A DNA stretch of 64,000 nucleotides. It comes from Nomia melanderi (Eukaryota; Arthropoda; Insecta; Hymenoptera; Halictidae). A program made the translations under genes and the position numbers. A model generated the notes under the pieces. That model saw nothing but the letters and a program-made list of their open reading frames with translations, did no database searches and was not told where the DNA came from. Below are positions 1-12,412 of this stretch, in pieces. The stretch's first letter is position 1. Each line of letters begins with the position of its first letter. The DNA lies in the NCBI RefSeq assembly GCF_051020985.1, contig NW_027475143.1, forward strand, positions 1,736,001 to 1,800,000. The letters run 5' to 3'.

Positions 1-84
1 CCAGGGTCCGAGAAAACCACCGTCTCATGGTGCCGCACACTCAGGGTCAGTGAAAAATCCAATATATATCTGGTGATATCTCGG

Positions 85-103
85 GTGCTATTACAGATAG
101 CGC
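85..103. other. Dyad symmetry 1 of the monomer (example copy)
   Basis: GTGCTAT, a 5-base spacer, then ATAGCGC: a 7-bp inverted repeat with one T/G wobble pair. It recurs in nearly every monomer. The spacer carries the commonest dimorphism of the satellite (TACAG or TAGAG), while both arms stay largely constant. Whether it forms a hairpin or binds a protein is unknown. Confidence 0.6.
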
Positions 104-166
104 AATAAATCAAAGTGCATTGTCTGTAGGAGGCCCTGGCGCATGAATCTGTACAGCGGGAACAAC

Positions 167-187
167 CTCGGACCACCAGGGGCCGAG
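167..187. other. Dyad symmetry 2 of the monomer (example copy)
   Basis: CTCGGACC, the spacer ACCAG, then GGGCCGAG: an 8-bp inverted repeat with one mismatch (A opposite G). It is present in most monomers. Frequent variants such as CTAGGACC or CTCGGTCC are not matched by compensating changes in the other arm, so selection for pairing is not obvious. Confidence 0.5.
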
Positions 188-2986
188 AAAACCACAGTCT
201 CATTGGGCAGGACACTCAGGGTCAGTGAAAAATCCAATATATATCTGGTGATATCTCGGGTGCTATTACAGATAGCGCAATAAATCAAAGTGCATTGTCT
301 GTAGGAGACCCTGGCGCATGAACCTGTGCAGCGGGAACGTTCTCGGACCACCAGGGGCCGAGAAAACCACAATCTCATGGGGCCAGGCACTCAGGGTCAG
401 GGGAAAATCCAATATAGATCTGGTGATAACTCGGGTGCTATTACAGATAGCGCAATAAATCAAAGTGCATTGTCTGTAGGAGGCCCTGGCGCATGAATCT
501 GTGCAGCGGGAACGACCTCGGACCACCAGAGGCCGAGACAACCACTGTCTCATGGGGCCGGACACTCAGGGTCTGGGAAAAATCCAATATATATCCGGTG
601 ATATCTCGGGTGCTATTACAGATAGCGCAATAAATCAAAGTGCATTGTCTGTAGGAGGCCCTGGCGCATGAATCTGTGCAGCGGGAACGACCTCGGACCA
701 CCAGGGGCCGAGAAAACCGCAGTCTCATGGGCCCGGACACTCAGGGTCAGGGGAAAATCCAATATATATCTGGTGATATCTCGGGTGCTATCAGAGATAG
801 CGCAATAAACCAAAGTGAATTATCTGCAGGAGGCCCTGGCGCATGAATCTGTGCAGCGGGATCGACCTCGGACCACCAGGGGCCGAGAAAACCACCGTCT
901 CATGGGGCCGGACACTCAGGGTCTGGGAAAAATCAAATATATATCTGGTGATATCTCGGGTGCTATTACAGATAGCGCAATAAATTAAAGTGCATTGTCT
1001 GTAGGAGGCCCTCGCGCATGAATCTGGCCCGCGGGAACGACCTCGGACCACCAGGGGCCGAGAAAACCACCGTCTCATGGGGCCGGACACTCAGGGTGAG
1101 GGAGAAATCCAATATATATCTGGTGATATCTCGGGTGCTATTACAGATAGCACAATAAATCAAAGTGCATTGTCTGTAGGAGGCCCTGGCGCATGAATCT
1201 GTGCAGCGGGAACGACCTCGGAACACGAGGGGCCGAGAAAACCACCGTCTCATGGGGCCGGACACTCAGGGTCAGGGGAAAATCCAATATATATCTGGCG
1301 ATATCTCGGGTGCTATTAGAGATAGCGCAATAAATCAAAGTGCTTTGTCTGTAGGAGGCCCTGCCGCATGAATCTGTGCAGCTCGAAAGACCTCGGAGCA
1401 CCAGGGGCCGAGAAAACCACCGTCTCATGGTGCCGGAGACTCAGGGTCGGGGAAAAATCAAATATATATCTGGTGATATCTCGGGTGCTATTACAGATAG
1501 GGCAATAAATCAAAGTGCATTGTCTGTAGGAGGCCCTGGCGCATCAACCTGTGCAGCGGGAACGACCTCGGATCACCAGGGGCCGAGAAAACCAACGACA
1601 CATGGGGCCGGACACACAGGGTCAGGGAAAAATCCAATATATATCTGGTGATATCTCGGGTGCTATTAGAGATAGCGCAATAAATCAAAGTGCATTATCT
1701 GTAGTAGGCCCTGGCGCATGAATCTGTGCAGCGGGAACGACCTCGGACCACCAGGGGCCGCGAAAACCACAGTCTCATGGGGCCGAGAACTCAAGGTCAG
1801 GGAAAAATTCAATATATATCTGGTGATATCTCGGGTGCTATTACAGATAGCACAATAAATCAAAGTGCATTGTTTGTAGGAGGCCCTGGCGCATGAATCT
1901 GTGCAGCTCGGACGACCTCGGAGCACCAGGTGCCGAGAAAACCACAGTCACATGGGGCCGGACACTCAGGGTCAGGGGAAAATCGAATATATATCTGGTG
2001 ATATCTCGGGTGCTATTGGAGATAGCGCAATAAACCAAAGTGTATTATCTGCAGGAGGCCGTGGCGCATGCATCTGTGCAGCGGGAACGACCTCGGACCA
2101 CCAGGGGCCGCGAAAACCACAGTCTCATGGTGCCGAGAACTCAGGGTCAGGCAAAAATTCAATATATATCTGGTGATATCTCGGGTGCTATTACAGATAG
2201 CGCAATAAATCAAAGTGCATTGTCTGTAGGAGGCCCTGGCGCATGAACCTGTGCAGCGGGAACGACCTCGGATCACCAGGGGCCGAGAAAACCAACGACA
2301 CATGGGGCCGGACACACAGGGTCAGGGAAAAATCCAATATATATCTGGTGATATCTCGGATGCTATTACAGATAGCGCAATAAAAAAAAGTGCGTTGTCT
2401 GTAGGAGGCCCTGGCGCATGAATCTGTGCAGTGGGAACGACCTCGGACCACCAGGGGCCGAGACAGCCACCGTCCCATGGGGCCGGACACTCAGGGTCAG
2501 GGAAAAATCCAATATATATCTGGTGAAATCACGGGTGTTATTAGAGATAGCGCAATATACCAAAGTGAATTATTTGCAGGAGGCCCTGGCGCATGCATCT
2601 GTGCAGCGGGAACGGCCTCGGGCCACCAGGGGACCAGAAAACCATCATCTCATGGGGCCGGACACTCAGGGTCGGGGAAAAATCAAATACATATCCGGTG
2701 ATATCTCGGGTGCTATTACAGATAGCGCAATAAATCAAAGTGCATTGTCTGTAGGAGGCCCTGGCGCATGAATCTGTGCAGCGGGAACGACCTCGGACCA
2801 CCAGGGGCAGAGAAAACCGCAGTCTCATGGGGCCGGACACTCAGGGTCAGGGGAATATCCAATATATATCTGGTGATATCTCGGGTGCTATTGCAGATAG
2901 CACAATAAATCAAAGTGCATTGTCTGTAGGAGGCACTGGCGAATGAATCTGTGCCCCAGGAACGACCTCGGACCACCAGTGGCCCA

Positions 2987-3040
2987 GAAAATTACAGATA
3001 TTCGGAATCCGTCACCCAAGGTCAAGTAAAAATCCAGCAT
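2987..3040 (+). repeat. Divergent variant block, copy 1
   Basis: A 54-bp segment in which the usual GAAAACCACCGTCTC stretch is replaced by one containing GATATTCGGAATCCGTCACC. Length is the same as the ordinary segment, but only about two thirds of positions match. This copy has GTCAAG where most have GTCATG, and lies in a monomer with GGCACTGGCGAATGA and CCCCAGGAACG upstream. Confidence 0.9.
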
Positions 3041-3511
3041 ATATCTGGTGATATCTCGCGTGCTATTAATGATAGCGCAATAAACCAAAGTGCATTGTCT
3101 GTAGGAGGCCCTGGCGCATGAATCCGGGCGGCGGGGACGACCTCGGACCACCAGGGGCCGAGAAAACCACCGTCTCATGGGGCCGGACAATCAGGGTCAG
3201 GGAAAAATCCAATATATATATGGTGATATCTCGGGTGCTATTTGAGATAGCGCGATAAATCAAAGTGCATTGTCTGTAGGAGGCCCTGGCGCATGAATCT
3301 GTGCAGCGGGAACGACCTCGGACCACCAGGGGCAGAGAAAACCGCAGTCTCGTGGAGTCGGACACTCAGGGTCAGGGAAAAATCCAAAATATATCTGGTG
3401 ATATCTCGGGTGCTATTACAGGTAGCGCAATAAATCAAAGTGCATTGTCTGTAGGAGGCCCTGGCGCCTGAATCTGTGCCCCAGGAACGACCTCGGACCA
3501 CCAGTGGCCGA

Positions 3512-3565
3512 GAAAATTACAGATATTCGGAATCCGTCACCCAAGGTCATGTAAAAATCCAGCAT
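3512..3565 (+). repeat. Divergent variant block, copy 2
   Basis: Same variant as the block at 2987, exactly three monomers (525 bp) downstream. It carries the common GTCATG form and is preceded by CACCAGTGGCCGAG. Confidence 0.9.
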
Positions 3566-6500
3566 ATATCTGGTGATATCTCGGGTGCTATTACTGATAG
3601 CGCAATAAACCAAAGTGCATTGTCTGTAGGAGGCCCTGGGGCATGAATCCGGGCAGCGGGAACGACCTCGGACCACCAGGGGCCGAGAAAACCACCGTCT
3701 CATGGGGCCGGACACTCAGGGTCTGGGAAAAATCAAAGATATATCTGGTGATATCTCGGGTGCTATTAGAGATAGCGCCATAAACCAAAGTGAATTATCT
3801 GCAGGAGGCCCTGGCGCATGCATCTGTGAAGCTCGAACGACCTCGGACCACCAGGGGCCGAGAAAACCACCATCTCATGGGGCCGGACACTCAGGGTCAG
3901 GGAAAAATAAAATATATTTCAGGTGATATCTCGTTTGCTATTACAGATAGCGCAATAAATTAAAGTGCATTGTCTGTAGGAGGCCCTGGCGCATGAATCT
4001 GTCCAGCGGGAACGACCTCGGACCACCAGGGGCCGAGAAAACCACAGTTTCATGGGGCCGGACACTCAGGATCAGGGGAAAATCCAATATATAGCTGGTG
4101 ATATCTCTGGTGCTATTAGAGATAGCGCAATAAACCAAAGTGAATTATCTGCAGGAGGCCCTGGCGCATGCATCTGTGCATCGGGAACGACCTCGGACCA
4201 CCAGGGGCCGAGAAAACCACCGTCCCATGGGACCGGACACTCAGGGTCAGGGGAAAATCCAATATATATCTGGTGATATCTCGGGTGCTATTAGAGATAG
4301 CGCAATAAACCAAAGTGAATTATCTGCAGGAGGCCCTGGCGCATGCATCTGTGCAGCGGGAACGACCTCGGACCACCAGGGGCCAAGAAAACCACCGTCT
4401 CATGAGGCCGGACACTCAAGGACAGGGGAACATCCAATATATACCTGGTGATATCTCGGGTGCTATTAGAGATAGCGCAATAAACCAAAGTGACTTATCT
4501 GCAGGAGGCCCTGGCGCATGAATCTGTGCAGCGGGAACGACCTCGGACCACAACGGGCCGAGAAAACCACCGTCTCATGGGGCCGGACACTCAGGGTCAG
4601 GGAATAATCCAATATATATCTGGTTATATCGCGGGTGCTATTACAGATAGCGCAATAAATCAAAGTGCATTGTCTGTAGGAGGCCCTGGCGCATGAATCT
4701 GTGCAACGGGAACGACCTCGGACCACCAGGGGCCGAGAAAACGACAGTCTCAAGGGGCCGGACAGTCAGGGTCAGGGGAAAATCCAATATATATCTGGTG
4801 ATATCTCGGGTGCTATTACAGATAGCGCAATAAATCAAAGTGAATTATCTGCAGGAGGCCCTGGCGCATGAATCTGTGCAACGGGAACGACCTCGGACCA
4901 CCAGGGGCCGAAAAAACCACCGTCTCATGGGGCCGGACACTCAGGGTCAGGGGAAAATCCAATATTTATCTGGTGATATCTCGGGTGCTATTACAGATAG
5001 CGCAATAAATCAAAGGGAATTATCTGCAGGAGGCCCTGGCGCATGCATCTGTGCAGCGGGAACGACCTAGGACCACCAGGGTCCGATAAAACCACCGTCT
5101 CATGGGGCCGGACACTCAGGGTAAGGGAAAAATCCAATATATATCTGGTGATATCTCGGGCGCTATTAGAGATAGCGCAATAAACCAAAATGAATTATCT
5201 GCAGGAGGCCCTGGCGCATGAATCTGTGCAACGGGAACGACCTCGGACCACCAGGGGCCGAGAAAACCACCGTCCCGAGGGGCCGGTCACTTAGGGTCAG
5301 TGAAAAATACAATATATATCTGGTGATATCTCGGGTGCTATTACAGATAGCACAATAAATCAAAGTGAATTATCTGCAGGAGGCCCTGGCGCATGAATCT
5401 GTGAAAGGGGAACGACCTCGGACCACCAGGGGCCGAGAAAACCACAGTCTCATGGGGCCGGACACTCAGGGTCAGGGAAAAATCCAATATATATCTGGTG
5501 ATATCTCGGGTGCTATTAGAGATAGAGCAATAAACCAAAGTGAATTATCTGCAGGAGGCCCTGGCGCATGAATCTGTGCAAGGGGAACGACCTCGGACCA
5601 CCAGGGGCCGAGAAAACCACCGTCTCATGGGGCCGGACACTCTGGGTCAGGGAAAAATCCAATATATATCTGGTGATATCTCGGGTGCTATTACAGATAG
5701 CGCAATAAATCAAAGTGCATTGTCTGTAGGAGGCCCTGGCGCATGAATCTGTGCAGCGGGAACGACCTCGGACCACCAGGGGCCGAGAAAACCACCGTCC
5801 CGAGGGGCCGGACACTTAGGGTCAGTGAAAAATCCAATATATATCTGGTGATATCTCGGGTGCTATTAGAGATAGAGCAATAAACCAAAGTGAATTATCT
5901 GCAGGAGGCCCTGGCGCATGAATCTGTGCAAGGGGAACGACCTCGGACCACCAGGGGCCGAGAAAACCACAGTCTCATGGGGCCGGACACTCAGGGTCAG
6001 GGAAAAATCCAATATATATCTGGTGATATCTCGGGTGCTATTACAGATAGCACAATAAATCAAAGTGCATTTTCTGTAGGTGGCCCTGGCGCATGAATCT
6101 GGCCAGCGGGAACGACCTCGGACCACCAGCGGCCGAGAAAACCACCGTCTCATGGGGCCGGACACTCAGCTTCAGGGGAAAATCCAATATTTATCTGGTG
6201 ATATCTCGGGTGCTATTACAGATAGCGCAATAAATGAAAGTTCATTGTCTGCAGGAGGCCCTGGCGCACGAATCTGTGCAGCGGGAACATAGTCGGACCA
6301 CCAGGGGCCGAGAAAACCACAGTCTCATGGGGCCGGACACTCAGGGTCAGGGAAAATCCAATATATATCTGGTGATATCTCGGGTGCTATTAGAGATAGA
6401 GCAATAAACCAAAGTGAATTATCTGCAGGAGGCCCTGGCGCATGAATCTGTGTAGCGGGAACAACCTCGGACCACCAGGGGCCGAGGAAACCACCTTCTC

Positions 6501-6835
6501 ATGGGGCCGGACACTCAGGGTCAGGGAAAAATCCAATATATATCTGGTGATATCTCGGGTGCTATTACCGATAGCGCAATAAATCAAAGTGCATTGTCCG
6601 AAGGAGACCCTTGCGAATGAATCTGTTCAGCGGGGACGACCTCGGATCACCAGAGGCCGAGAAAACCACCGTCTCATGGGGCCGGACACTCAGGGTCAGG
6701 GAAAAATCCAATATATATCTGGTGATATCTCGGGTGCTATTACAGATAGCGCAATAAATCAAAGTGCATTGTCTGTAGGTGGCCCTGGCGCATGAATCTG
6801 GCCAGCGGGAACGACCTCGGACCACCAGCGGCCGA

Positions 6836-7535
6836 GAAAACCACAGTCTCATGGGGCCGGACACTCAGGGTCAGGGGAAAATCCAATATATATCTGGTGA
6901 TATCTCGGGTGCTATTACAGATAGCGCAATAAATCAAAGTGCATTGTCTGTAGAAGGCCCTGGCGCATGAATCTGTGCAGCGGGAACGACCTCGGACAAC
7001 CAGGGGCCGAGAAAACCACAGTCTCATGGGGCCGGACACTCAGGGTCAGGGGAAAATCCAATATATATCTGGCGACATCTCGGGTGCTACTAGAGATAGC
7101 GCAATAAACCACAGTGAATTATCTGCAGGAGGCCCTGGCGCATGAATCTGTGCAACGGGAACGAGCTCGGACCACCAGGGGCCGAGAAAACCACAGTCTC
7201 ATGGGGCCGGACACTCAGGGTCAGGGGAAAATCCAATATATATCTGGTGATATCTCGGGTGCTATTACAGATAGCGCAATAAATCAAAGTGCATTGTCTG
7301 TAGAAGGCCCTGGCGCATAAATCTGTGCAGCGGGAACGACCTCGGACCACCAGGGGCCGAGAAAACCACAGTCTCATGGGGCCGGACACTCAGGGTCAGG
7401 GGAAAATCCAATATATATCTGGTGATATCTCGGGTGCTATTAGAGATAGCGCAATAAACCAAAGTGAATTATCTGCAGGAGGCCCTGGCGCATGAATCTG
7501 TGCAACGGGAACGACCTCGGACCACCAGGAGCCGA
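6836..7535. repeat. Two tandem copies of a 350-bp dimer unit
   Basis: Positions 6836-7185 and 7186-7535 match at an offset of 350 bp (two monomers). Both share the rare GTCTGTAGAAGGCCC mark in their first monomer. I count about six differences between them, including ACAACC versus ACCACC, and GGCGACATC versus GGTGATATC. Confidence 0.7.
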
Positions 7536-7861
7536 GAAAACCACAGTCTCATGGGGCCGGACACTCAGCGTCAGGGCAAAATCCAATATATATCTGGAGA
7601 TATCTCGGGTGCTATTAGAGATAGCGCAATAAACCAAAGTGAATTATCTGCAGGAGGCCCTGGCGCATGAATGTGTGCAGCGGGAACGACCTCGGACCAC
7701 CAGGGGCCGAGAAAACCGCAGTCTCATGGGGCCGGACACTCAGGGTCAGGGAAAAATCCAATACATATCTGGTGATATCTCGGGTGCTATTAGAGATAGC
7801 GCAATAAACCAAAGTGAATTATCTGCAGGAGGCCCTGGCGCATGAATGTGTGCAGCGGGAT

Positions 7862-8920
7862 CGACCTCGGACCACCAGGGGCGAGAAAACTACCGTCTCA
7901 TGTGGCCGGACACTCATTGTCAGGGGAAAATCCAATATATGTATGGTGATATCTCGGGTGCTATTACAGATAGCGCAATAAATCAAAGTGCATTGTCTGT
8001 AGGAGGCACTGGCGACTGAATCTGTGCAGCAGGAACTACCTCGGACCACCAGGGGCCGAGAAAATTACAGATATTCGGAATCCGTCACCCAAGATCATGT
8101 AAAAATCCAGCATATATCTTTTGATATCTCGGGTGCTATTACAGATCGCGCAATAAACCAAAGTGAATTGCCTGCAGGAAGCCTTGGCGCATGAATCTGT
8201 TCAGCCGGATCGACCTCGGACCACGAGGGACCGAGAAAACCATCGCCACATGGGGTCGGACACTCAGGGTCAAGGAAAAATCCAATATATATCTGGTGAT
8301 ATATCGGGTGCTATTAGGGATAGCGAAATAAATCAACGTGCATTGTCTGCAGGAGGCCCTGGGGCATGAATCTGTGCAGCGGGAACGACCTCGGACCACC
8401 AGGGGCCGAGAAAACCACTGTCTCATGGGGTCCGAGACTCAGGGTCAGGGAAAAATCCAATGTATATCTGGTGATATCTCGGGTGCTATTAGAGATAGCG
8501 GAATAAATCAAAGTGTATTATCTGCATGGGGCCCTGGCGCATGAATCTCTGCAGCGGGGTCTACCTCGGACCACGAGGGACCGAGAAGACCATCGACACA
8601 TGGGGCCGGACTGTCAGGGTCAAGGAAAAATCCAATATATATCTGGTGATATCTCGGGTGCTATTAGAGATAGCGCAATAAATCAAAGTGCATTGTCTGT
8701 AGCAGGCCCTGGCGCATGAATCTGTGCAGCGGGATCGACCTCGGACCACAAGGGTCCGAGAAAATCACCGTCTCATGGGGTCGGACTGGCAGGGTCAGGG
8801 AAAAATCCAATATATATCTGGTGATATCTCGGGTGCTATTAGAGATAGCGCAATAAATCAAAGCGCATTGTCTGTAGGAGGCACTGGCGAATGAATCTGT
8901 GCAGCAGGAACTACCTCGGA
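7862..8920. repeat. Duplicated block B1, copy 1 (1059 bp)
   Basis: Matches 12413-13471 at a constant offset of 4551 bp (26 monomers). I noticed only two substitutions in 1059 bp: AAAGCGC versus AGAGCGC, and CCTGGCGC versus CCTGACGC. The match starts inside a monomer at CGACCTCGG and ends near CTACCTCGGA, so the exchange points do not respect a monomer edge. Confidence 0.85.
8060..8113 (+). repeat. Divergent variant block, copy 3
   Basis: Carries AAGATCATG rather than AAGGTCATG. The following AT segment reads ATATATCTTTTGATATC, so the usual CTGG is altered. The same alteration recurs at 12611, its duplicate. Confidence 0.9.
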
Positions 8921-9459
8921 ACTCCAGGGGCCGAGAAAACCACCGTCTCATGGGGTCGGACTGTCGGGGTCAGGGAAAAATTCAATATATATCTGGTGAT
9001 ATCTCGGGTGCTATTAGAGATAGCGCAATAAATCAAAGTGCATTGTCTGTAGGAGGCACTGGCGAATGAATCTGTGCAGCGGGAGCGACCTCGGACCACC
9101 AGGGGCCGAGAAAATCACCGTCTCATGGGGTCGGACACTCAGTGTCGGGGAAAAATCCCATATACGTCTGGTGATATCTCGGGTGCTATTAGGGATAGCG
9201 AAATAAATCAAAGTTCATTGTCTGCAGGAGGCCCTGGCGCATGAATCTGTGCAGCGGCATCGACCTCGGACCACCAGGGGCCGAGAAAAGCTCCGTCTCA
9301 TGGGGCCGGACTGTCAGGGTCAGGGATAAATCCAATATATATCTGGTGATATCTCGGGTGCTATTAGAGGTAGAGCAATAAATCAAAGTCCATTGTCTGT
9401 ACGAGGCATTGGCGTATGAATCTGTGCAGCAGGAACGACCTCGGACCACCAGGGGCCGA

Positions 9460-9513
9460 GAAAATTACAGATATTCGGAATCCGTCACACAAGGTCACGT
9501 AAAAATCCAGCAT
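9460..9513 (+). repeat. Divergent variant block, copy 4
   Basis: Sub-variant with CACACAAGGTCACG and CATCTATCTGATGATATC downstream. The same changes are found at 14536 and 17513, which marks these three as copies of one another. Confidence 0.9.
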
Positions 9514-9726
9514 CTATCTGATGATATCTCGGGTGCTGTTACAGATAGCGCAATAAACCAAAGTGAATTGTCTGCAGGATGCCTTGGCGCATGAATCTGT
9601 GCAGCGGAATCGACCTCGGACCACCAGGGGCCGAGAAAACCACCGTCTCATGGGGTCGGACACTCAGGGTCAGGGAAAATTCCAATATATATCTGGTGAT
9701 ATCTCGGGTGCTATTGCAGATAGCGC

Positions 9727-11145
9727 AATAAATCAAAGTGCATTGTCTGTAGGAGGCCCTGTCGCATGAATCTGTGCAGCGGCATCGACCTCGGACCACC
9801 AGGGGCCGAGAAAAGCTCCGTCTCATGGGGCCGGACTGTCAGGGTCAGGGATAAATCCAATATATATCTGGTGATATCTCGGGTGCTATTAGAGATAGCG
9901 AAATAAATCAAAGTGCATTGTCTGCAGGAGGCCCTGGCGCATGAATCTGTGCCGCGGGAACGACCTCGGACCACCAGGGGCTGAGAAAACCACCGTCTCA
10001 TGGGGCCGGACACTCAGTGTCAGGGGAAAATCCAATATATATCTGGTGATATCTCGGGTGCTATTACTGATAGCGCAATAAAGCAAAGTGCATTGTCTGT
10101 AGGAGGCCCTGGCGCATGAATCTGTGCAGCGGGATCGACCTCGGACCACCAGGGGCCGAGAATATCACCGTCTCATGGGGCCGGACTGTTAGGGTCGGGG
10201 GAAAATCCAATATATATCTGGTGATATCTCGGGTGCTATTAGAGATAGCGCAATAAATCAAAGTGCATTGTCTGCCGGAGGCCCTGGCGCATGAATCTGT
10301 GCAGCGGGAACGACCTCGGAACTCCAGGGGCCGAGAAAACCACCGTCTCATGGGGTCGGACTGTCGGGGTCAGGGAAAAATTCAATATATATCTGGTGAT
10401 ATCTCGGGTGCTATTAGAGATAGCGCAATAAATCAAAGTGCATTGTCTGTAGGAGGCCCTGTCGCATGAATCTGTGCAGCGGCATCGACCTCGGACCACC
10501 AGGGGCCGAGAAAAGCTCCGTCTCATGGGGCCGGACTGTCAGGGTCAGGGATAAATCCAATATATATCTGGTGATATCTCGGGTGCTATTAGAGATAGCG
10601 AAATAAATCAAAGTGCATTGTCTGCAGGAGGCCCTGGCGCATGAATCTGTGCCGCGGGAACGACCTCGGACCACCAGGGGCTGAGAAAACCACCGTCTCA
10701 TGGGGCCGGACACTCAGTGTCAGGGGAAAATCCAATATATATCTGGTGATATCTCGGGTGCTATTACTGATAGCGCAATAAAGCAAAGTGCATTGTCTGT
10801 AGGAGGCCCTGGCGCATGAATCTGTGCAGCGGGATCGACCTCGGACCACCAGGGGCCGAGAATATCACCGTCTCATGGGGCCGGACTGTTAGGGTCGGGG
10901 GAAAATCCAATATATATCTGGTGATATCTCGGGTGCTATTAGAGATAGCGCAATAAATCAAAGTGCATTGTCTGCCGGAGGCCCTGGCGCATGAATCTGT
11001 GCAGCGGGAACGACCTCGGAACTCCAGGGGCCGAGAAAACCACCGTCTCATGGGGTCGGACTGTCGGGGTCAGGGAAAAATTCAATATATATCTGGTGAT
11101 ATCTCGGGTGCTATTAGAGATAGCGCAATAAATCAAAGTGCATTG
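9727..11145. repeat. 700-bp four-monomer higher-order repeat, two copies
   Basis: Four distinct monomers follow in fixed order. The first has CCTGTCGCATG and GCGGCATCG. The second has GTGCCGCGGG and GGGGCTGAG. The third has TTACTGATAG, AAAGCAAAG and GAGAATATC. The fourth has GTCTGCCGG and GGAACTCCAGG. The series repeats once at exactly 700 bp, with no difference noticed inside the repeated part. The pair is present again at about 14803-16221 inside the second copy of block B2. Confidence 0.88.
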
Positions 11146-12412
11146 TCTGCAGGAGGCCCTGGCGCATGAATCTGTGCAGCGGGATCGACCTCGGACAACC
11201 AGGGGCAGAGAAAATCACCGTCTCATGGGGCCGGACTGTTAGGGTCAGGGAAAAATCCAATATATATCTGGTGATATCTCGGGTGCTATTAGAGATAGCG
11301 CAATAAATCAAAGTGCATTGTCTGTAGGAGGCACTGGCGAATGAATCTGTGCAGCGGGAGCGACCTCGGACCACCAGGGGCCGAGAAAATCACCGTCTCA
11401 TGGGGTCGGACACTCAGTGTCGAGGAAAAATCCCATATACGTCTGGTGATATCTCGGGTGCTATTAGGGATAGCGAAATAAATCAAAGTTCATTGTCTGC
11501 AGGAGGCCCTGGCGCATGAATCTGTGCAGCGGCATCGACCTCGGACCACCAGGGGCCGAGAAAAGCGCCGTCTCATGGTGCCGGACTGTCAGGGTCAGGG
11601 ATAAATCCAATATATATCTGGTGATATCTCGGGTGCTATTAGAGATAGCGAAATAAATCAAAGTGCATTGTCTGCAGGAGGCCCTGGCGCATAAATCTGT
11701 GCCGCGGGAACGACCTCGGACCACCAGGGGCCGAGAAAACCACCGTCTCATGGGGCCGGACACTCAGTGTCAGGGGAAAATCCAATATATATCTGGTGAT
11801 ACCTCGGGTGCTATTACTGATAGCGCAATAAAGCAAAGTGCATTGTCTGTAGGAGGCCCTGGCGCATGAATCTGTGCAGCGGGATCGAATTCGGACCACC
11901 ACGGGCCGAGAAAATCACTTTCTCATGAGGCCGGTCTGTCAGCGTCAGGGAAAGGTGCAATATATATCTGGTGATATCTCGGGTGCTATTAGAGATAGCG
12001 CAATAAATCAAAGTGCATTGTCTGCTGGAGGCCCTAGCGCATGAATCTGTGCAGCGGGAACGACCTGGGACCACCAGGGGCCGAGAAAACTACCGTCTCA
12101 TGGTGTTCGACACTCAGTGTCAGGGAAAAATCCAATATATATCTGGTGATATCTCGGGTGCTATTACAGATCGCGCACTAAACCAAAGTGAACTATCTGC
12201 AGGGGGCCCTGGCTCATGAATCTGTGCAGCGGGAACGACCTAGGACCACCAGTGGCCGAGAAAACCACCGACACATGGGGCCGGACTGTCAGGGTCAGGG
12301 AAGAATCCAATATATATATATGGTGATATCTCGGGTGCTATTAGAGGTAGAGCAATAAATCAAAGTCCATTGTCTGTTCGAGGCACTGGCGTATGAATCT
12401 GTGCAGCAGGAA

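Larger units (their letters stand above)
1..7861. repeat. 175-bp satellite array, region A (near-consensus monomers)
   Basis: About 45 head-to-tail monomers. The EcoRV-type hexamer GATATC recurs every 175 bp (for example at 75-80 and 250-255). Each monomer has an AT-rich segment ending in TATATATCTGG, then TCTCGGGTGCTATTA, an AATAAA hexamer, and a GC-rich half with CTCGGACC and GGGGCCGAG. Two linked forms alternate: one with TTACAG and GCATTGTCTGTAGG, the other with TTAGAG and GAATTATCTGCAGG. Copies with CAACGGGAACG or CAAGGGGAACG cluster at 4.6-7.6 kb, and 350-bp dimer periodicity is visible at 5.3-6.1 and 6.8-7.5 kb. Two divergent-variant blocks lie at 2987 and 3512. I see no gene; the open frames on both strands follow the repeat phase. 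Confidence 0.95.

Noticed and set aside
2987..3040. CENP-B box in the divergent variant (it contains ATTCGGAATCCGTCACCC)
   Set aside because: The TTCG part fits, but the central A and the CGGG end of the 17-bp pattern do not.
2987..3040. Divergent block as a small inserted mobile element
   Set aside because: It replaces an ordinary segment of exactly equal length, about two thirds of positions still match, and there is no target duplication or terminal repeat.
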